Shown: positions 1 through 11,277 of the stretch, one piece after another
Position numbering within the stretch: position 1 is the first letter of the stretch
Layout of the letters: each line of letters starts with the position of its first letter
NCBI GenBank assembly: GCA_025330725.1
Contig: JAIWND010000027.1
Span: 1-64,000 of the forward strand
DNA: 64,000 nucleotides
Direction: 5' to 3'
From: Chlamydoabsidia padenii
Lineage: Eukaryota > Mucoromycota > Mucoromycetes > Mucorales > Cunninghamellaceae
The notes under the pieces: generated by a model
The model's database searches: none
What the model was told of the DNA's origin: nothing
What the model saw: only the letters and a program-made list of their open reading frames with translations
Program-made: the position numbers and the translations under genes

Positions 1-144
1 CAGGGTCAGCAAAAAGACGCCCAAAGCCCTGGCATCTATCCAACAACTCAACACCATTACTGCGTCACCCTCCACCGCAGATGATACAACCCTACACCAG
101 TAACCAACAATGACTTCCCCCACCACACTGCACTCCCTCCTTTC

Positions 145-324
145 ATGGCTGCGCTCCACAAACGATTGGACCACATGGAAAAGGAAATCACTAGCTTCCG
201 TCAACAAGTGGCCGACAAAGATGACATCATCAACCTGCTTAAACAACAACTAGCTCAACATCAACAACAAACCCCACAACAGCTCCAATCTCAACACCAC
301 CAACCTCAACAGTACCAACACTAA
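145..324 (+). pseudogene. Short coiled-coil, Q-rich fragment (retroelement ORF1/gag-like?)
   Basis: A 59-codon frame opens at the ATG at 145 and stops at 322-324. It encodes a short heptad-like helix (LHKRLDHMEKEITSFRQQ, then DDIINLLKQQL) and runs into a glutamine/histidine tail. The same Q-rich style continues in the untranslated sequence on both sides, and no complete gene surrounds it. Coiled coils of this kind precede the nucleic-acid-binding part of non-LTR retrotransposon ORF1 proteins, so I read it as a possible ORF1 remnant. That is an inference; the fragment could also be the 3' part of a Q-rich host gene entering from the left edge. Confidence 0.25.
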
Positions 325-436
325 GCCCAACAACAACAGCAACAACTCACCAAGAACCAACAACAAACCCCTGGCAGAACGTTACCAGACTCCGGAAAGT
401 CCCACAATCCCTGGGACTACGGATATTGATGACAGC

Positions 437-679
437 ATGATTAGCTACTTCATTTTCGAAGTAGGACTAAGCGTAAGGGAAATTAATAAGGTGACAGATA
501 TGTGTCTTGGTTCCATCTCTTGGCGGGTGAAAAAAGGCAAGCTGAAATATCCCAATAGAAGGAGAAATACGGATATTACTGCCGAATGGTTGGATGAATT
601 CAGAAAGGCTTGGTTGAAGGACAGAAGTCATCGCGAAATCTTAGAAGCAGTGAAAGATCTCACCATAAGAAATGAGTGA
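437..679 (+). CDS. Small basic hypothetical protein with HTH-like segments
   Basis: An 80-residue protein with an ATG start. Residues about 10-34 (SVREINKVTDMCLGSISWR) have the spacing of a helix-turn-helix, and residues about 48-75 form a second amphipathic helical block followed by a stop. It is basic (KKGKLKYPNRRR). It lies 236 bases upstream of a small SANT-like gene on the same strand. No catalytic motif is visible and I do not recognise a family. It may be a small DNA-binding protein or a leftover of a transposon-encoded one. Confidence 0.3.
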   Translation: MISYFIFEVGLSVREINKVTDMCLGSISWRVKKGKLKYPNRRRNTDITAEWLDEFRKAWLKDRSHREILEAVKDLTIRNE

Positions 680-914
680 AAAAAAGAAGTATCTCTACCT
701 CGCTTATGTATATAGACTCAGACTTTCAGGTGCTGAGTAAATCAAGATGAAGTTGAGGGCACAGCCAAAGATTTTTTTTTTTTATAAATACGAAGGGGTA
801 CTACTTTCTTCTCCTTTTCTTTTTTTCTTTTCTTCTTTAATTGTTTAATCAATAAAAGCTCCGCATTCCTATCACAACGACATCTCACATCTTTCCATCT
901 CTTCACACCAATCA

Positions 915-1121
915 ATGGCACAAAAAGGCCAACCAATACTCCAATCACACGACAAAACTTGGACTCTTGAAGAAGAGTCAAAGCTCCAGAGCATGGTAAA
1001 CGCTGGCGAAGATTGGTATATGGTGGCAGAAAATATCGGTCACTCGGTTGGTGCCTGTAAAGCTCGACGACGAACGATCGAAAAGGGGGAATCTCGTCTC
1101 CAGGGAACTTCAAGAAAATAA
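915..1121 (+). CDS. Small Myb/SANT-like protein
   Basis: A 68-residue protein. Residues 16-58 fit one Myb/SANT repeat: TWTLEEESKLQSMVNAGEDW, then VAENIGHSV and ACKARR. The spaced tryptophans, the acidic EEE in helix 1 and the basic recognition helix are all present. The start at 915 follows a pyrimidine-rich leader (about 880-914), typical of expressed genes in this window. Single SANT repeats this short are common in fungal genomes as chromatin or transposon-derived factors. Role unknown; the repeat assignment is from pattern only. Confidence 0.45.
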   Translation: MAQKGQPILQSHDKTWTLEEESKLQSMVNAGEDWYMVAENIGHSVGACKARRRTIEKGESRLQGTSRK

Positions 1122-1758
1122 AGACAAGCAAACAATGACTTGACTCTTAATGACATTCTTCTTTTTTGTGTTATATACTATAGAGATCAGGTCCCTCTAC
1201 ACACTGCCGTCGTCCTTCGTGTGGTTCTCCCTCGAATGTAAACCCACTTTATTTATAGTGTAAAACGTAAGTTAAAACATAAAGCTTTGATCAACACCTC
1301 CCCTTTTTTTTAACCTCGATTCTTATTTATGTATGAAGTGTACAAGAAGCATTCACCACATACTGGCTCCTCGAGTTCTTAGAAGTGGTCAAGAACACTC
1401 GTGCGACCAAAAAAGGATCGTGTCGCCCTTGGAAAAGAAGATCTTTTATATGTGCGGGAACATGAATATCCCAGGTACCTGGAAATCAACATTTTTGATG
1501 ACTCTAACAATGGATCCAAGGTAATAGAAACAAAACACCCAAATCATGTTCAAAAAGCACTAACTAATAGTTTTGAATGTGTAGGTGACAAGACCTCGTG
1601 CAACGTGCGAAATTTTGTTAAGGTTGGCAACTCTCATTGGGCCGAAACTCATACCTCTGGCAAGATAGTATTGTTATTATAGAATAGTGATTGTATCATC
1701 CAATCCAGTTGTAGAATAGTCCCTTACTTTGTGTTTAATAGACTTGATCTGCTTCATT

Positions 1759-1794
<36 letters not shown>

Positions 1795-2166
1795 TTGTAT
1801 CATTGAAACTGAAATAAAACGTTGCTACGAAAACAAAAATGAAGCTATAACTTTTATATCGTTGCGATTACTATTGTTCATACATGTAACAAAAACAATA
1901 TATATAACCATATTTTGTGCATATGCACTTTTCAAAAGGTGCAATTTTATTGTAAAAAACCTTATGATTGCCCATCTCAATGGGTGCAAAGTAAGTGTCA
2001 ATAGTGCAAAATTAGAGGACAAAGGGTGCAAAATGAGTTTCAAAGGCCGCGAAAGGAAGGGAGAAACCCAGTATTTTCCTATTGAAATACGACACATCAA
2101 TGACATCAATAACGCCACCAGTGTCAGGGCTAAATGAACATATGAAATTATTAACAAGATGCAGAC
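1122..2166. other. Intergenic stretch with only weak ORFs and an A31 tract
   Basis: There is no convincing gene here. Overlapping short frames occur at 1333-1524 and about 1401-1682 (plus) and at 1825-2157 (minus), none with a recognisable motif. A pure A31 tract at 1760-1790 is followed by AT-rich DNA. It could be the tail of a retroposed copy, but no flanking target duplication was identified. Confidence 0.4.
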
Positions 2167-2535
2167 TCATTTACTTTTGGGTTTCACTTGCTCCAATTGG
2201 TAATGTAGCAGAGAGTCGAACAACGAATCAATCAATTCGGATATCTCAATGTTTTGAAATGTTGTCTTTTGATCATTCATGTGCTCTTTCATTGTGTCCA
2301 GTTGTTGCCCAGTAAACAGTTTAGAGAGTCGAGTTTCGAAAATAGGATTCATTAAATTGATGGTGGAAGACACGGCTAATTTCCAGAACTCCAGGTCAAC
2401 ACCACTGACTTCCTTTACTCTGCTGAAGTCCGATGCCTCTTGCAATAGTAAGTGAGCAAGATTATGTTTGTCTTGGGCGATATAAGTGATATAAATGTAA
2501 GGTTTTCCAATCAGTTTATTTTTCAGTGATTCCAT
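2167..2535 (-). CDS. Hypothetical helical protein
   Basis: A 122-residue frame with an ATG at 2535 reading leftward. Composition looks protein-like rather than random: hydrophobic residues at helical spacing (LAHLLLQEASDFSRVKEV; ISELIDSLFDSLLHYQLE) and a basic C-terminus. No signal peptide, membrane segment or catalytic motif is visible. It is divergent from the ankyrin/dilute gene that starts 144 bases to the right, so the two could share a promoter. It may equally be an exon of a longer gene or a decayed fragment; I do not recognise it. Confidence 0.3.
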   Translation of the reverse strand: MESLKNKLIGKPYIYITYIAQDKHNLAHLLLQEASDFSRVKEVSGVDLEFWKLAVSSTINLMNPIFETRLSKLFTGQQLDTMKEHMNDQKTTFQNIEISELIDSLFDSLLHYQLEQVKPKSK

Positions 2536-2678
2536 AGAAGAGGTGTGGCTCGAACAGCCATGCGTTCTATACTGTTTTCAAGCGCCGAAAAACGAGGCGG
2601 ATGAGGGCAAAACAAAGAAAATGGAACGAGAACAAAAAAAAACTATTTTTTCCCTTATCCCTCCTCTACTTGTTGTCC

Positions 2679-5656
2679 ATGTCAGGTCTCGATAATACTG
2701 AGTGCCTTCAGGCTGAGGTAAAAGCCCAAGAACGTCAAGATGCGGTTGAAAGTCAAAAGCAACTTTATGAAAACATGACCTACGATGAAATGGCTCGTCA
2801 TATGAAGGACAACTACAAAGAACTGTCTGATATTCTGAATTCTCAGCAATTGACCGTGAACGCTTCATCTGTTACTTCTCTTGATGATGAAGTTACTGAC
2901 ACTATTTCGTCTTTATCATCTTCAACAAACGTTGTTATGTGTGATGATGAACGTATTGTTGATCAGTCTGATATTGATGACACTACAAAACGGATCAAGA
3001 TGAACAAACTCTTCTCCCGTGCTGCTTCCAGTGGTGACCTTGAGCGACTAGAACTCTTTTTGAAAGGCGATAATAACAAATACAGGCAATACATTGATAT
3101 TAACGTGAAAGATGAAGACGGCACTACTCCTTTGATTTATGCCTCTTGTTTTGGCAAAATCGACATTGTGCAGACCCTATTGGACGCAAACGCTGATACT
3201 AACGTTCAGGATTCTTGTAAGTGGAATGAATAAACTGAAAGACGTGCATATTTTTGTTTATTAACTTGTCTAGTTTTGTATAGTCGGCTGGTCAGCTTTA
3301 ATGTGGGCAACAAACAACAACCATGAACAAATTGTCAAACTACTTTTAGATCATGGTGCTTCGTCCAACACAAGATCATCGAAAGGAAGAACAGTGATGG
3401 ACTTTATCAATACCGAGAAAAACCAAAAATTGGCGGATATCATTCTCAGCAATAGTAATAGCAACAGTAATTACAACGTCCGTGACAGTCTCTCATCCAC
3501 CACATCTAGTATTGCTATGGGCCGTAACCAATCTTCCACATCATCCATGCTGGACAATGATCACGACTTTTATTATCAATCTACTATGGACGGGTTCGAC
3601 TCTTTTGTGGCAGATGAAGCCGAACGTCGACAAAAATTATTGGAGGCTACCCTGGCTAGTTTAACCCTGAGAGATAATGATAGCGATTTGAATCTTGACG
3701 ACAGCAACTTTGATGAGGATTACAATAACTTTGATAAAATCGATAATGATATCGACGTTTTTTCTGATGGAGATGAGGGCGACGAATATCACTTTTGCTG
3801 GGACAAATGCCTACCTGACCAAATGTTTGTGTTCAATCAAGAAAACCTACCAAAGCTATTGGATTCTGTAATCAAGCACGCTCAGGATTCTCTCTCGAGC
3901 TCTCTTGATTCTCATACGACGGGGAGTAACGTTGGATTGGTTTCCGAAGCCACTGCTGATGGTGATCAATTAACTACTGTTGTTTGGGCACCTGCGAACA
4001 TTATCTTTTTACTTGCTCGCTTTGCTCATTATTTTTGTACAACTGAAGTATTGGATGAAGTTTTACAGGGCTCTTTGGAAAGAATTAATAGGTTGGTTAA
4101 TGTAAGTAAGAAAAAAAAAAGCTAAAATGTATCATTTGTGTTTATTAATACAGTGTCTGTTCATATTGATTTAGGCCCACTCAAGTGATATTAACGTTCT
4201 TACCTATTGGATGACGAACTTCACCCAACTCTTATATTATCTCAAGAAAGATCACGGATTAGTGAGTGTCACGGCGCAATGCCAACTATACCTATCCGAA
4301 TATATTTCGGAATCATACACTTTGATAATTCATGAGGTACAAACTCGTCTTTCCAAACTACTGGAGCCAGGTATGCTTGGCTATGGTGTCATTCCTGGAA
4401 TGGAAGATGTTAACTTTGCCGATGACTGGCAACGCTTCTTCCGGCGAAATAACCAACAACAACAGCAGACATCTTTACCAGGGGTCCCGACCACTGTCAC
4501 TGCAGCTTCGAGTATTGATGCCTCGGCATTGGGTATTGCAGCGACCCCTCGCACTGTAATATCGATTCTATCATCTACGCTTGAAACGATGCAACTTAAT
4601 AAGGTGCAACCAACTATCACAATCCAAGCCTTGGCCCAACTCTTGCATTACATCTCTTGTGACCTTTTCAACCACGTACTAAAAAATAAGAAACTGCTTT
4701 GTCGCTCCAAGGCACTTCAAATTCGTATGAACTTATCTTATATTGAAGATTGGGTCCGTCAACACCACTTGCCTACTCGATTATTGAGCTACTTGACGCC
4801 TACCGTTCAACTCTTACAACTCTTGCAGTGCCTCTCTCAATTGGAAGACATTCATAGTTTAATGGATACCTTGGCTGCATGCGACTTATTGAACGCATTA
4901 CAAGTGAAACGATGCGTTGTCAAATACCGCTATGAAGTAGGTGAACGTCGAATCTCTGAAGATATCGAACAGTATGTGGGGCAGTTAGCAGGCGACATGG
5001 TCAGATACCGCCAAGCGAGACAATCATGTTCATTTGATATACCAAGATCGTTACCTCAACAAATCACGAATTCGACTCAGAATCCGCTTCGTACAACAAC
5101 AGCAGCAGCAGCAACCTCTATGTCTCGTAGTAGCAGTGATTTTCCAACATCGACAGTGAAAAGTGGAACAGCTTTACGTCGATCACACTCTACATCACGA
5201 CCAGAAAGTATGTATCAAGTCTTGGGTAATTTCATGTCTAGTGCTGGGCTGATTCCCTCTAATTCGGAATCATCACAGTCCATGTCACTTCAGCAACAGC
5301 AAGAGGAAGGTGTTTTTACATCGACAAATAATGCTAGTATGCATATAGAAAATCTTGACAATCAACAAGAAACAGTAACTGTAACAAACGGCAATATAGA
5401 TGATCAAAACCAAGTTGAGGACGATGAAGTAACTGATATGTACGAAACAAAGGACACCAAATTTTTGTTACCCTTCAAGGTTCCTCCCATGGCACATATG
5501 AATAATGCATATTGCGCTGGATGGCTGCAATTATCACCGTCAGAAGCCGCTAATCGATATGATACCGGTAAAATTACTATCACAACCACCGGAAGCTGTA
5601 AAATGATGATACCAACAATTCCTGATGCTTGGATGGATGTGTTGGACCGTGCTTAA
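2679..5656 (+). CDS. Ankyrin-repeat and dilute (DIL) domain protein
   Basis: Exons 2679-3216, 3284-4101 and 4175-5656 give 945 residues. The N-terminal part is coiled and acidic. Two to three ankyrin repeats follow at about residues 110-225 (DGTTPLIYASCFGKIDIVQ; GWSALMWATNNNHEQIVKLL), with the first intron cutting between repeats. A serine/aspartate-rich linker leads to a DIL domain at about 370-640, recognisable by NVLTYWMTNFTQLLYYLKKD and the LLQLLQCLSQLEDI stretch. Fungal proteins with ankyrin repeats plus a DIL domain but no myosin motor are known; their role is poorly defined and is probably cargo or vesicle related. The start at 2679 follows a pyrimidine-rich leader; an in-frame ATG 26 codons earlier is less likely. 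C-terminal third is low-complexity except for a conserved-looking end. Confidence 0.85.
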
Positions 5657-6146
5657 TATTATTTACCACACCTATAATATCTTTGCCTATACATGTTTAT
5701 ACCGTTTTTTTTTCCTTTTATATATATCTTTTATACATTCACGACTATATATCATCTCTAACTCTCAACGACGATTATGTACTGTACATGTATGCTTTCT
5801 TCATATAAGTCACCACATCAGCTTAAAAATTTCATCTGCAAGCATACAAAATAAGGATGTGGAGCGAAAAAAGATAATAAAGTAGTTTTGTGTAGTATCC
5901 ATCACATTTCTTTATAACTCTCACGAGGATGCCATTCTCTCCCTCTCTCCAATTTAACTTTCATACGATGTAATTATGAACACTTTCTTTTATTGCGACC
6001 TTCTTTTGCTCGAAATGAAGTTACAAAAGGAGTGGCATCACGAAAAATATTTCAAATGCCGCTGTTACACGATTTTTGTCTTCAACTTGTAAAATTCAAA
6101 GTTAGTGAAAAGTCTTTAAAAATATTCATAAACGCTCAGTACATAA

Positions 6147-8282
6147 ATGGAGCTAATTCTCGGGAAACACAACGGTTTGGTAATAAAAGGCAAGAATCCT
6201 CGGCGCCCGCGGATGCGAAAAGAAGAAGAGCGTATCCTACTAGAGTCAACTATTCGACTCAATGAAGTTTTAAAAAATAAAAACGCAGCTAGATCTTCAA
6301 GTAAATCGCTTGAATCAAGGACGGCGTGCGTTCAGCAACATCCACGACATGTCCTGGATATTATCAAGAACGACAAGTGGACAGTGGAAGAACTAACGCC
6401 AGGAGAATATACAATTATCCTACATAATTTCCACCACCTATTTCATTTTATACACACCCTTAGCAGAGCAAGTTTAGATCAGCAGGCTCAAGGAATATAC
6501 CCCATGCCACCAGCTGGCAAAGCCAACGACAATTTGGTCCACCCTAATCGAAAATATACCGTCTTACCGTATATTAATTTTCACGGTGAACTCTATGCAA
6601 AACCTATATGGAAACCAAGAATACATTGGTCTCTTTTTGACATAGCTTTACCTGCGCTTTTGGACAATTGTATACACTTCCTTCTATGTTGTATGAATCA
6701 CTACTATCCCAGTAAGCCTTTTTTTTCTTGTTTATGCTTCGTGAAGGAGGGACAAGTCCACTAATAGCAACGTTTGTATTATTATTTAGTTCGACCAAAG
6801 CAAGTAATGATAAAATGGTATAGCAATCTATCTGATCCATCTAAAGATCCTTTGGTACTTGCCATTGGCTTATTCTGGGCTCGGCATGTCTTCATCCATC
6901 ACTTTCCTTCTGGTTTATTGACTGCCAAAGATAACAAAATTGTAGAAGCTGTTCAGTGCAGACTCGCAGCAATGGTACGAGAGGCTTTGTCAGACTGCTT
7001 TGATGTTCCTCATATTCACCATGTGTATGCTTTAAGTCTTTGTAACATGACTAATCGGATCGCCAAAGAACAGAAAGCACCATGGCACACTGTGGCAGTT
7101 CGGATGGCCATTACCCTTTGTATTCGCCCAAGCGAACATCCTACAACTGATCAAGCGGAACTAGAATCACGTGTATGGTGGTATCTGTTCCATGTGGACC
7201 ATTTCCTTTTGGAATCAGGAATAATTCCTAATTCGCTCTTGACACCTCGATCAGACGACCATGATGCATTACTAGCCCTACTCCGACCAATGCCGTGTAC
7301 TGTCGATGAACCCGATGAAGCGATAGGAGCTCTCGTGTGGAGTCATATATTGAAGCTTTGGCTGATAAGACGCAAGCTGGTTGAGGAAATTAAGCAAACT
7401 GATCCCCGGGAGGAGAGCAAGATGTTAGTTTTGAAACGGAAGGTACATATCACTATGGATCAATGGCAATCCGAATTACCAAGTGAGCTTCAACTGGATT
7501 CATCATTTACTGGATTGGAGGGTCCAACAATTGCGACTGAAGCATGCTATGTTATCAGCATGGAACGGTGTACCAATATGAGTCTCCTAATGCGGTACTT
7601 CTTCCCGACATCACCACAATCAACATCAACATTGAATAATATTAATATTAATAATAATAACAGTAGGGTGGGCTCTTTCCCATCTTGTCTGCCAGAAAAC
7701 AATGGTAGTGGTTCTGTGTTATCATTGAAGGGCTGGCAAAGAGAAGCCTTGATGGAGGTGGTGGAATGCTCTATTGAATTTGTTCGTATCCGCTGTACTC
7801 TGGTGAAGTTTTCGCCTTGTCAAACTTGGCCCGGTGACCTGAAGCGCACAGTAGAATTGCTCATCTCATGTATGCAGTTCAGTGATTCCGAGGTTGTGGT
7901 GCGATCACAATTGTGTCTTATGCGCGCTTTACGTGTCTTACGCTGCTATGAAGAACTACAATGGCGGGATGACACATGTATGGAACTGATTACGCAAATT
8001 GAGCAGGCTTTGGAGCTGGTAGCTAGTCTTAAAAATTTCCATCATAATTTGATTGACAACAGTTCACTGCTAATTCTCGATGAAGATATGGACGTCTCTT
8101 CGGCCAACTATCCAAGTAACAAGAAGAAAAGTAAGAACCCCGACAACAGAATGGATGGAATGATGTTATTTGATCGGAAGCTACAACCAAGAAATCAGTA
8201 CTATCATCCACCAGTATCACTAGACTCCCAAGATCAACTTTCAAGGATGATAGTTTTTGAAGACGTTTCCAAGTTTTATTAA
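6147..8282 (+). CDS. Fungal-specific transcription factor (MHR-type) without a visible zinc cluster
   Basis: Exons 6147-6711 and 6790-8282 encode 685 residues. The central part matches the 'middle homology region' of fungal zinc-cluster regulators. Landmarks are LFWARHVFIHHFPS, HHVYALSLCNMTNRIA, VAVRMAITLCIRPSE and ESRVWWYLFHVDHFLLESG, the last resembling the 'R-R-WW-lyxlDr' signature. The N-terminus is basic (KNPRRPRMRKEEERI) where the DNA-binding module would join its linker, but no Cys6 motif occurs in it or in the 240 bases upstream. It is therefore either a regulator lacking the zinc cluster or a model missing an upstream exon. An asparagine-rich insert lies at about residues 480-495. 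Presumed nuclear. Confidence 0.75.
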
Positions 8283-8344
8283 AACGTAGATGATAACTGT
8301 ATCATGGTTTCAGTGCTGTCCGTCTGACATTCCAATTATCTCAT

Positions 8345-8421
8345 TAGGGGCACTCAAGATCCCAAAAAATTGTACATAAAATATTTAACAATACAATTTT
8401 TTGGGATCTTGAGTGCCCCTA
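8345..8421. repeat. Perfect 30-bp inverted repeat (hairpin) between genes
   Basis: Arms 8345-8374 and 8392-8421 are exact reverse complements (starting TAGGGGCACTCAAGATCCCA) around a 17-base loop. The hairpin sits 62 bases after the stop of the MHR-type gene and about 230 bases before the SR-kinase start. It could be a very short MITE bounded by TA dinucleotides, or an RNA hairpin in the 3' UTR. Confidence 0.85.
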
Positions 8422-8651
8422 TTGTATTCACAACGCTAAAACCAAAATGGAAATGGATTAAACACCCGATCCTTCAAAAATCCGTATGTGTGCTAGATTT
8501 TTTTTTTGTTTTGTTTTGGTTTAATACAAAAACTTTTTTTATCACCCCGTGATTTTTATCAAGTCTCTTGAGGAAATTGGTAATTGACAAAATAAACAAT
8601 ACCAAAAGGAATCCATTAATTAAATTTTATCTTGTTGAAAGACTCTCGAAT

Positions 8652-11043
8652 ATGAAAAATTTCATAGACTCGGACCAAGATCGTCACGCTTTTTATCGTC
8701 CTACCACCCCTCGAGGTGATCGATATCATCAAGACTCAAATAACCGTGGATACTATGATACTTCAACAAAGTAAGCTCCCAATCAAGAATAAAAAAGAAA
8801 AAGAGAGCAAACGAGGATAGTGGGTGGTCAATTTGGCACATGGGGAGTAGCGTCTCCAGCCTTTTCTAACTCTTTATTGGTTTATAACATATTTTTTTTT
8901 TATCAGCCTGCAAAGGAAGGCTAGCGGATACCTTTCCAGTTCTCGGTATGGTTCAAACAACAAACCTGTTTCTCGACAGAGCTATGGTTATCATCATCAC
9001 TATCAACCCTCTAATGAATCTTTCAGCCGCCGACGTTCGTCCAGATCATCCACAAACACCTATCAGCGACCTCATCATCATAGAGGATATGATTCTTCTT
9101 CCTCTCGGCAACAACAAAAGCAGCGCCTATCACTCCGCAAGTCTTGCTACTCAATTTCATACTCTCGATCTCCCAGTGAAGGTGGCAGTAGAAAAAGAAG
9201 GAGTAGAAAAACCGATGATCAGCTAAAACTACGACTAAAAAGTCATCATCACCACCAGCAACGGCAAAAAGAGCAATATCACCCATCGTCGTCATCGTCT
9301 TCGTCGAAAGGATATACAGACGATCGCGGTGATGAATATGGAAGCGACGAAGAAAGTGATCATGAAGAAAGTGAAAAAGATTATCGCTCTGGGGGGTATC
9401 ATCCGGTCAAAGTTGGAGATCAGTATTGTGATGGACGATACGTTGTACTTCGTAAACTAGGCTGGGGTCATTTTTCAACAGTTTGGTTGATAAGAGATCA
9501 ACAAAAACCATCATTACAGCAAACATCGGCAGCGATCCCTTCTTCAGTACCTACTTCTATAAATACGACAAAACCCCCTGCACAGCATTTTGCCATGAAA
9601 GTGGTCAAATCCGCAAAACATTACACGGAGACAGCGAAAGACGAAATCCTTCTACTGGAAAAAGTAACTAAAACGGACCCAACGTGCCTCGGTGCCAGAT
9701 ACGTGACAGCCATTGTGGATCATTTTACGGTGGAAGGACCTAATGGACAGCATGTGTGCATGACCTTTGAAGTACTAGGCGAAAATCTCTTGTCCTTGAT
9801 CAAAAGGTATCGATATGGTTTACCAACTCGTCTCGTCAAACAGATCGCAAAACAAATGTTATTGGGATTGGATTATTTGCATCGTCAATGTGGCATTATT
9901 CATACCGACCTCAAACCTGAAAATGTGTTAATGTATTTGGAGAATGCTGAAGAACTGCTTATGATGACATCCTCCTCCTATTCTTCTTTGTCGGATCCCT
10001 CTTCCACGACATCACCTTTCTTGGACAATGACAGACACATGAAAGAAGCGGGTGATCAGAACAAAAACACGAACGACAATGATGAACTCAATGGCGATAA
10101 CAAAAAGTCTCACAGTCGTGGGCGAAGCCCCGTTCGCAACAATCAACGGAATCAGTCTCATCAACACCAGCAAGGAAACACAATTCCTTCCCAACCACTT
10201 TCTTTTGGGCGGGATGATAATGATGAAGTAGTTTACAAATGGAATAAGAGACAACACACTTCATGGTCATCCGATGGAAACAAAACAGAGGAAAGCAGTA
10301 CTAGGACAACAAAACCTTTGCATATTAAAATCGCCGATCTTGGGAACGCTTGTTGGGTGGATCGACATTTTACTGAAGATATACAGACAAGGCAGTATAG
10401 ATCTCCTGAAGTTATTATTGGTGCCAAATGGGATGCAGGTGCTGATATTTGGAGTTTGGCTTGCATGGTAATATTAAAATATACGGGAGTGATGGAACGT
10501 GGGAATCTATCGTTGACTTTTTTTTTTTTTTTTGGTGTATAAAGATTTTTGAACTCTTGACTGGAAGTTATTTATTCGAACCTCAAAAGGATCGTCATAG
10601 ATATAATCGGGATGATGGTAAAGTAAAGCGTTGATTGAGAGAGATTATTAATACCTATTTTTCTAGATCATCTTGCACAAATGATTGAACTTATTGGTCC
10701 TATGCCAACACATTTTGCTTTATCTGGCAAGTACTCGAAAGATTTTTTTAATACTCAAGGTGAACTTCGACATATTACTCGACTCAAGTATTGGAACTTG
10801 GAAGATGTATTGCGTGACAAGTATGGCTATAATCGACAACAAGCACGGGATATTGCCAGCTTTCTGTCACCTATGCTACGTTATGAACACCGGGCACAAG
10901 CGATCGATTTAGTGAATCATCCTTGGATTCAAAATACTGAACCTATTTTAACCCCTTCATCATTAATATCATCACTAACATCATCATCATCATCATCATC
11001 ATCACTTGTAAACCGTACCAGTGTACTTGAACCATCAAAATAA
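8652..11043 (+). CDS. SR-protein-specific serine/threonine kinase (SRPK)
   Basis: Exons 8652-8770, 8907-10467, 10545-10617 and 10667-11043 give 709 residues. After an Arg/Ser/His-rich N-terminus comes a split kinase domain: YHPVKVGDQYCDGRYVVLRK, GWGHFSTVWL (glycine loop), FAMKVVKSAKHY (Lys of the ATP site), IIHTDLKPENVL (catalytic loop), then about 150 residues of spacer, then IADLGNACW (DLG in place of DFG) and RQYRSPEVIIGAKW. The DLGNACW motif and the long insert between lobes identify the SRPK family (Sky1/Dsk1/SRPK1). These phosphorylate SR splicing and mRNA-export factors at RS dipeptides. The C-lobe ends with DLVNHPWI and a serine tail. Exons 3 and 4 are set by phase. Confidence 0.95.
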
Positions 11044-11277
11044 AAATACAAACCCATATTTATTATCGAACTTTATTTGTTCCTAAATCTCCAATAAAGA
11101 ATGAGAAATTCTAGATTACTGCTTCGATGTCTGCCAAACTTGCCGAGGACAAACACATCAATAAGCAAATAGTTGATCGTACACGTTTTTATCAGTTAAA
11201 TCAAGACATTTTTGACTGTAAAGCTTTTTTTTTTCTCTCTTTTACCTACTTTGATATTCCATTGTATATTTCTTATA

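Noticed and set aside
1401..1682. Gene at 1401-1682
   Set aside because: Lacks an ATG in a credible context and shows no recognisable motif; only noted as a weak frame.
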